Origin: Nitrososphaerales archaeon TH526
GTDB taxonomy: Archaea; Thermoproteota; Nitrososphaeria; Nitrososphaerales; Nitrososphaeraceae
NCBI GenBank assembly: GCA_014523665.1
Contig: JAATVR010000549.1
Span: 1 to 9,487, forward strand
DNA length: 9,487 bases
Direction: 5' to 3'
Part shown: piece after piece, positions 6,210 through 9,487 of the stretch
How positions within the stretch are numbered: position 1 is the stretch's first letter
Layout of the letters: each line of letters begins with the position of its first letter
The notes under the pieces: generated by a model
Database searches by the model: none
What the model was told of the DNA's origin: nothing
Seen by the model: the letters and a program-made list of their open reading frames with translations, nothing else
Position numbers and translations under genes: made by a program

Positions 6210-6674
6210 ATGCCCACCCTCGCTAGGATCGATGTCGTAACTGCATTCTTGGAATTTGATAGTCAAATACTGATCCTCAGAAGAAGCACCAGCGTGAGAA
6301 CTATGAAGAAGAAATGGGGGGCTGTGAGTGGGTATTTGGAAAATAACGATCCTCTAAGACAAGCTATTGTGGAGATCAATGAAGAAACAGGGTTGGATAA
6401 CGACAAAATAAAGTTAGTGAGGGTAGGCGATGTACTTATGGTAATCGATCCAGAAAGTCAAAACACTTCATATATTATTCATCCTTACCTTTTCCAATCA
6501 AAAAGTAGGAAAATAAGGCTTAGCAGAGAACATGATCAATATAAATGGATAACTATGAATGAACTTTGGAGATATGACACTGTTCCCAAGTTGAAAGAGG
6601 CCTACGAGAGTGTGGCAGGATCATTACAATATACGCAAGATGATGCACAAAATAACAACAAATCTAAGTTATAG
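6210..6674 (+). CDS. NUDIX hydrolase
   Basis: Hydrolase of nucleoside-diphosphate-linked substrates, with metal bound by the NUDIX helix. The 154-aa protein starts directly with the first strand (RIDVVTAFLEF). RRSTSVRTMKKKWGAVSGYLE follows, and then the NUDIX box at about 41–62: GYLENND, PLRQAIVE, INEETGL. The metal-binding EE pair and final G-L are intact, but the usual 'RE' dipeptide reads VE and the helix spacing is one residue short of the canonical 23-residue box, as seen in some archaeal relatives. A later YKWITMNEL is typical of the fold. The tail (about 138–154) is Gln/Asn-rich and probably disordered. The start at 6210 is forced by an upstream TGA. Substrate cannot be assigned; nucleotide house-cleaning is only a guess. 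Confidence 0.85.
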   Translation: MPTLARIDVVTAFLEFDSQILILRRSTSVRTMKKKWGAVSGYLENNDPLRQAIVEINEETGLDNDKIKLVRVGDVLMVIDPESQNTSYIIHPYLFQSKSRKIRLSREHDQYKWITMNELWRYDTVPKLKEAYESVAGSLQYTQDDAQNNNKSKL

Positions 6675-6719
6675 TTCTTATTCGTCCTGTGTCCAAACGA
6701 AGTGAATAATTAGAATTGG

Positions 6720-6747
6720 TAGTGGGAAATGTTGCCACTAATTTTTT
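6720..6747 (+). terminator. Hairpin plus T-run after the NUDIX gene
   Basis: TAGTGG (6720–6725) pairs with CCACTA (6735–6740) across a nine-base loop, and six T (6742–6747) follow almost at once. Archaeal termination mainly needs the T-run, so this is a good candidate end for the NUDIX transcript, 46 bp after its stop. Confidence 0.5.
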
Positions 6748-6933
6748 CCCGTACAAGTTTCGAAGCTGTATACACAACTAAAAGCATTGTGATTGAAAAT
6801 TAGAAGTTGTGATTACTTGAAAGCAATAAATGATTTTGGACGGGAACACTCAAGTTTGAATTTAGGATCGCTTTTGGTGCTTTTCTATCAAACTATTTTT
6901 CTCGCTAAAAATTTTGGAATGTATAATGTCGTG

Positions 6934-6953
6934 TTCAAAATCCCAGTCGGGCC
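6934..6953 (+). other. tRNA 3'-end-like fragment, possible old integration site
   Basis: The sequence reads like a T-loop, T-stem 3' strand and acceptor 3' strand of a tRNA (TTCAAA-A-TCCCAG-TCGGGCC), with one extra A in the loop. No matching GGCCCGA acceptor strand or cloverleaf is found in the preceding bases, so it is not a functional tRNA. Archaeal integrases usually recombine at tRNA 3' ends and leave such copies behind. It lies just 3' of the rhodanese–MBL gene and 1.4 kb from the terminase remnants. Confidence 0.3.
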
Positions 6954-6968
6954 TAGTAAGAATAGACT

Positions 6969-8159
6969 TTAATTTTGGATTCCACACGAATTCGGCCCTG
7001 CTTCTAAGTCGTCTAAATGCAGGTTATTACAGAGTAGTAGATCTTTATTTAGTCTCAATATTCTCTTATAGTTCATAGGTTGAGGGGGTATGCTAGATGC
7101 CACAAAATTAATGAATCCGGTTTCATCCATTCTAAATGCCTTTACTGAGGCCCTGATCTCTCCAATGGATTTGAATATTGGATCTTCGTGCTTCATACTC
7201 TTGCCGTAATGTGAGGGCAATACTATTGTGCCATCAGGTAAAGATGAGAGCTTCTTGTAAGTAAGAAAAAGGGTTCGGGAAAATTCATCGACCTTGTCAT
7301 GGAGATCGGGTCTCCCGATCCCGTCGACAAAAAGCGTGTCCCCGCTAAAGAGAAATATTTCTTTATTAATAATTTCTTCCCCTTCCGGCAAGGTTTCCAA
7401 TTTAAAAGACATACTCCCAAGTGTATGTCCGGGTGTATGTATTATGTCAAGAGATAAACCCTTAGAGATTTCAATCCTCTTGCCATCTTCAAGGAAGTGT
7501 AAGTCAAATCCGTTCGTCTTGGTTTGGTCTGTTTCATATTCTTCCAGAGGGCTAAGGTAGAGCATGGCACCGGTTTCTCTAGCGATACTCATTGAAGCTG
7601 ACATGTGATCTGCATGCCTATGTGTTTCAACTAGAGCTTTAATTCGAAGATTATTTTTTTGTGCAATCTCGAAAATTGATGCTACCGAACTACATGGGGG
7701 ATCGACTACAACTGCATCATCAAAATAAGAAATCAAATAGGTCATGCAGCCTTTTGAAATTCGTCTTATCTGCCAGATTTTCAAGTTGCGATCTGATAGG
7801 CATGGTATCAATGCTACATCGTTTATTTTATTCCAAGCAACCATGCCCCCTCTTATGCTCTTGGCGTTGTATCCGAGCTGAGATAGGTATTCTGCAGCCA
7901 TTTTTGATCTCATACCATGAGAACAGACAGTGATCACCTCTCTATCTTTGGGAATATTTCTGATTAGTTCTTCAGAAGATAGCTTGTCCAAAGGTACGAG
8001 AGAGGGCTCTAAATGTTTATCGTAACTAATCTTCCAGATCTTGTATTCCTCTGGGGTCCGAACGTCCAAAATGTATAAATTTTCGCCGGAATCCATCTTG
8101 TTCTTCAATTCGGAAGGTTCTATTTCGAGCGAACCGTACTGAGACCGCTTATCTGTCAA
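6969..8159 (-). CDS. Rhodanese–metallo-beta-lactamase fusion (persulfide dioxygenase-like)
   Basis: Predicted cytoplasmic sulfur-handling enzyme of 396 aa. The N-terminal rhodanese domain (about 8–115) has LDVRTPEEY (31–39) and the active-site loop CSHGMRS with Cys79, fit to carry a persulfide. The metallo-beta-lactamase domain (about 125–325) has THRHADH (179–185), PGHT with His245, SGDTLF with Asp274, GRPDL and SHYG with His317. H180, H245 and D274 are the likely mono-iron ligands of the ETHE1-type persulfide dioxygenases, which oxidise glutathione- or enzyme-bound persulfide to sulfite. About 70 further residues close the protein. The start is TTG, because an in-frame TGA lies four codons upstream and no other Met is near. 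Two TATA-like repeats precede it. The alternative is a related thioester hydrolase, since the two groups share the fold. Confidence 0.88.
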   Translation of the reverse strand: MTDKRSQYGSLEIEPSELKNKMDSGENLYILDVRTPEEYKIWKISYDKHLEPSLVPLDKLSSEELIRNIPKDREVITVCSHGMRSKMAAEYLSQLGYNAKSIRGGMVAWNKINDVALIPCLSDRNLKIWQIRRISKGCMTYLISYFDDAVVVDPPCSSVASIFEIAQKNNLRIKALVETHRHADHMSASMSIARETGAMLYLSPLEEYETDQTKTNGFDLHFLEDGKRIEISKGLSLDIIHTPGHTLGSMSFKLETLPEGEEIINKEIFLFSGDTLFVDGIGRPDLHDKVDEFSRTLFLTYKKLSSLPDGTIVLPSHYGKSMKHEDPIFKSIGEIRASVKAFRMDETGFINFVASSIPPQPMNYKRILRLNKDLLLCNNLHLDDLEAGPNSCGIQN

Positions 8160-8189
8160 TCCTGAAGTTCAACCATACTATCAGCCTTG

Positions 8190-8232
8190 CGTATAATAAA
8201 ATGGTTTGTTTAACGCCTAAACGTATAATAAA
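8190..8232 (-). promoter_or_regulatory. Tandem TATA-like repeats before the rhodanese–MBL gene
   Basis: On the minus strand TTTATTATACG occurs twice (8190–8200 and 8222–8232), identical over 11 bp and 32 bp apart, about three helical turns. The inner copy is centred about 36 bp before the TTG start and can act as its TATA box; the outer copy could be a second promoter or a regulator site of related sequence. Confidence 0.45.
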
Positions 8233-8377
8233 CTTCTACGAATGAATAACAGGCCTTAAACCGTCCTCCCATTTAGCGAATACTTGCATCTGTGAACTAA
8301 GTCAGCACCTGATTTCAGTGCGTTCAAAAGTCCTTATAAAGTCTCCTTCAGTAGCGGATACCGTCATTTTCAATCAA
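8233..8377. other. Spacer between the rhodanese–MBL promoter and the terminase scar
   Basis: Holds no supported gene. A TATA-like CTTATAAAG (8333–8341) and an imperfect GCAC/GTGC hairpin (8305–8321) are present. Minus-strand frames here are only about 17–20 codons long. It probably contains the left edge of the decayed element, but no clean boundary repeat is visible. Confidence 0.3.
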
Positions 8378-8690
8378 TCAATGCCAAAACATTAGGCTCA
8401 TCCTAAATGCGTCCAGGCAATCATTGTGTGAAGGGCAGTGATTAACTTACCAAACTTTGGATAAATGGCAACTGCCCATTCCTGTATTCGAGGATTTCCT
8501 TGCAGTGTGCTAGCATGTTCTTACGTTCCTTCGAGAATGATACAGGGATCACCAACATATTCTGTTGAAGGAACTGCAGATCATACACAGAGGGATGGTG
8601 TTTTCCGTAGTAAGAGATCTGTTTGTCATATTCCGGATCGTCTTCCCTCGTTAGGTTTATTTTGTCCTGTCGAGAAGTTGTGGAACTCTA
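8378..8690 (-). pseudogene. Terminase large subunit (TerL) C-terminal nuclease domain, broken
   Basis: A TerL-like C-terminus can be rebuilt from three frames. Frame one (8690–8442) contains DDPEYDKQISYY, VYDLQFLQQNMLVIPVSFSK and ERKNMLAHCKEILEYRNG. Near 8470 it shifts to a second frame reading VAIYPKFGKLITALHT. After a short deletion a third frame reads NDCLDAFRMSLMFWH and stops at 8380–8378. This order, ending in D-x-x-DAFRMSL, is the expected end of archaeal virus/provirus terminase large subunits, the DNA-packaging motor's nuclease domain. The ATPase domain is missing. At least one frameshift and one internal deletion show it is inactive. It lies just behind a TerS-like pseudogene on the same strand, the normal terminase order. 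The similarity is from remembered family patterns. Confidence 0.68.
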
Positions 8691-8781
8691 AACCTTTCAG
8701 TAGCCCAAACTGCTCTAGGCTAGTACTTCCAAGCTGTGATTCATATCTATCTAAAATTTTACCTAGGTTCTGTAGTGTCAT
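8626..8781 (-). pseudogene. Short frame between TerS and TerL remnants, possibly the TerL start
   Basis: An ATG follows directly on the TAG of the TerS-like frame and opens 51 codons: MTLQNLGKILDRYESQLG, then SLEQFGLLKGLEFHNFSTG. It then runs over the TerL remnant in another frame. The position, right after TerS, and the sudden change of frame suggest the N-terminus of TerL joined by a large deletion to its C-terminus near 8660–8690. I do not recognise the peptide itself, so it could also be the end of TerS or a chance frame. Confidence 0.35.
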
Positions 8782-9244
8782 CTATTCGTACTTCCTTGTT
8801 TCTGAGGGATTAAATCCCCTACCCAATAAATCCAAATTCCCGTTTCTATCAACAAACTTTACAACCCTATCCACAACTGTAGCGGAGCTAAGTAAATCTA
8901 TCTTCATAGCATATCACTCCTTTGCTCGCGATGGCGCTAGAAGTTTAACCCTTCTATCCCCTTGTGATTCTGCTGATGCTGCAGTCTTCCATGATTCGTT
9001 CATGATAGATGTAATCTCTACGAGGCACTTCTGATACTCAGGGCGATTGTTCTTCGATATATCTGGAAATATTCTTCTTAGCTTGCTGCCTTAACTGTTC
9101 AAAATCTCTGTGAATAGTAGCGCAACATACCTGCAAAGTCGTCGCTATTTCCATTTTAGTATGCCCTTTGCTGCTTAGGTCTAGAACCTTATCATGACGC
9201 CAATCTATCTGTTCTTGCTTAACAGCTGACCGATTATGCTTCAT
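8782..9244 (-). pseudogene. Terminase small subunit-like HTH protein, frameshifted and interrupted
   Basis: The first 68 codons (9244–9038) encode a helix-turn-helix protein: MKHNRSAVKQEQIDW, DLSSKGHTKMEIATTLQ, VCCATIHRDFEQLRQQAKKN, ending IEEQSP. One extra base near 9040 ends this frame. The next frame continues without a gap as EYQKCLVEITSIMNESW, KTAASAES, RRVKLLAPSRAKE, meets TGA at 8916–8914, then runs on as YAMKIDLLSSATVVDRVV to TAG at 8784–8782. Joined, the parts give about 150 residues in the order of the TerS-like HTH proteins common in soil Thaumarchaeota, where K-E-C-Y is usual at the stop. TerS binds DNA and directs TerL to it. With a frameshift plus a nonsense codon the gene is dead, although the HTH part could still be made as a 68-aa peptide. 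Confidence 0.72.
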
Positions 9245-9295
9245 AATCTAAAGCTGATTGTAGTAGATGCTTCAGTCTAGTAAAGTCTTCCTCAC

Positions 9296-9313
9296 TACAT
9301 CTTAAAAGATGTA
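9296..9313. repeat. Perfect inverted repeat upstream of the TerS-like gene
   Basis: TACATCTT and AAGATGTA are perfect 8-bp arms around a two-base AA centre, 52 bp before the TerS-like ATG. The tight centre suits a dimeric DNA-binding protein better than an RNA hairpin. An A-rich run (9315–9320) follows on the plus strand. It may be an operator of the old element or a terminator for a frame ending near 9322–9342. Confidence 0.4.
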
Positions 9314-9341
9314 ATAAAAAACTACGGAGTTCTTGTTGGTC

Positions 9342-9487
9342 TTATCGCATATGTAGTTGTGGTGCCGCTTGATGAGATGTAGTACGTGATGTTGAGGCTA
9401 TAGCTGCTCCATCGCCTTGGTTCATGTCGATGTCACCATTGCAATTCGTAGCGAATGTAGCCAGTTGGTTGAGACCGGCTTGGTTTC
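9342..9487 (-). CDS. End of an uncertain reading frame, possibly an Asn/Gln-rich exported protein
   Basis: The frame is open from the window edge for 47 codons to TAA at 9344–9342. The peptide contains NQAGLNQLATFATNCNGD, then DMNQGDGAAIAS, a style seen in Asn/Gln-rich secreted proteins of soil Thaumarchaeota. A second frame over the same DNA ends at 9324–9322 with YYISSSGTTTTYAIRP, which also looks protein-like but is interrupted by a TGA near 9435. The sequence may therefore be a broken gene that changed frame. With the start outside the window no function can be given. Confidence 0.28.
   Translation of the reverse strand, partial: NQAGLNQLATFATNCNGDIDMNQGDGAAIASTSRTTSHQAAPQLHMR

Noticed and set aside
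6934..6953. Functional tRNA gene
   Set aside because: No acceptor 5' strand, D-arm or anticodon arm can be found in the 80 bases before it.
8914..8916. TGA at an expected Cys position in the TerS-like frame as a selenocysteine codon
   Set aside because: A frameshift lies upstream in the same gene and no SECIS-like element or selenoprotein context is visible; a plain nonsense mutation is simpler.
8465..9034. 189-codon plus-strand ORF
   Set aside because: It lies antisense to the TerS and TerL remnants, whose minus-strand peptides make sense across frames; its own product is Ser/Cys/Pro-rich with no domain pattern.
1..9487. CRISPR array, rRNA gene or complete insertion sequence
   Set aside because: No regularly spaced repeats, no conserved rRNA segments and no transposase with terminal repeats were seen by reading both strands.

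Overview
The window reads as chromosomal DNA of a soil-type ammonia-oxidising archaeon (Thaumarchaeota / Nitrososphaeria, probably the Nitrososphaera–Nitrosocosmicus side). Archaeal markers are a clamp-loader small subunit (RFC-S), an archaeal uL11, an Spt5/NusG-type factor and the archaeal D-aminoacyl-tRNA deacylase DtdA. Several genes have a TATA-like box about 25–37 bp before the start codon and no clear Shine-Dalgarno, as expected for leaderless or short-leader transcripts. The lineage call is inference from gene content and style, not from a database match.

Layout. 1–208 (-): start of an NH3-dependent NAD+ synthetase. 209–647: a long spacer with a possible small ORF and a possible structured RNA on the minus strand. 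648–1637 (+): RFC small subunit, followed by an unrecognised 51-aa ORF. 1848–2171 (+): winged-helix regulator. 2275–2703 (-): two-helix membrane protein. 2971–3663 (+): exported protein with two FxLYD-like repeats. 3733–4215 and 4325–4993 (-): uL11 and Spt5, the latter with a long acidic N-terminal extension. 5192–6010 (+): DtdA. 6210–6674 (+): NUDIX hydrolase with a degenerate box, followed by a hairpin/T-tract. 6969–8159 (-): rhodanese–metallo-beta-lactamase fusion of the persulfide dioxygenase type. 8378–9244 (-): decayed remains of a terminase small/large subunit pair. 9342–9487 (-): the end of an uncertain reading frame.

Together the intact genes serve basic information processing (clamp loading, transcription elongation, ribosome, tRNA quality control), NAD synthesis, nucleotide clean-up and sulfur handling. 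They sit mostly as single genes with their own promoters rather than in long operons. The right-hand 1.1 kb differs: it is a mobile-element or provirus scar. There a TerS-like gene carries a frameshift and a nonsense codon, and the C-terminus of a TerL nuclease can be rebuilt from three reading frames. A tRNA 3'-end-like sequence at 6934–6953 may be a trace of past integration nearby. I did not find a convincing undescribed multi-gene system. The best second-look items are the terminase scar, the acidic Spt5 extension, the tRNA-like remnant, the tandem promoter elements before the rhodanese–MBL gene and the possible RNA near 500–570.
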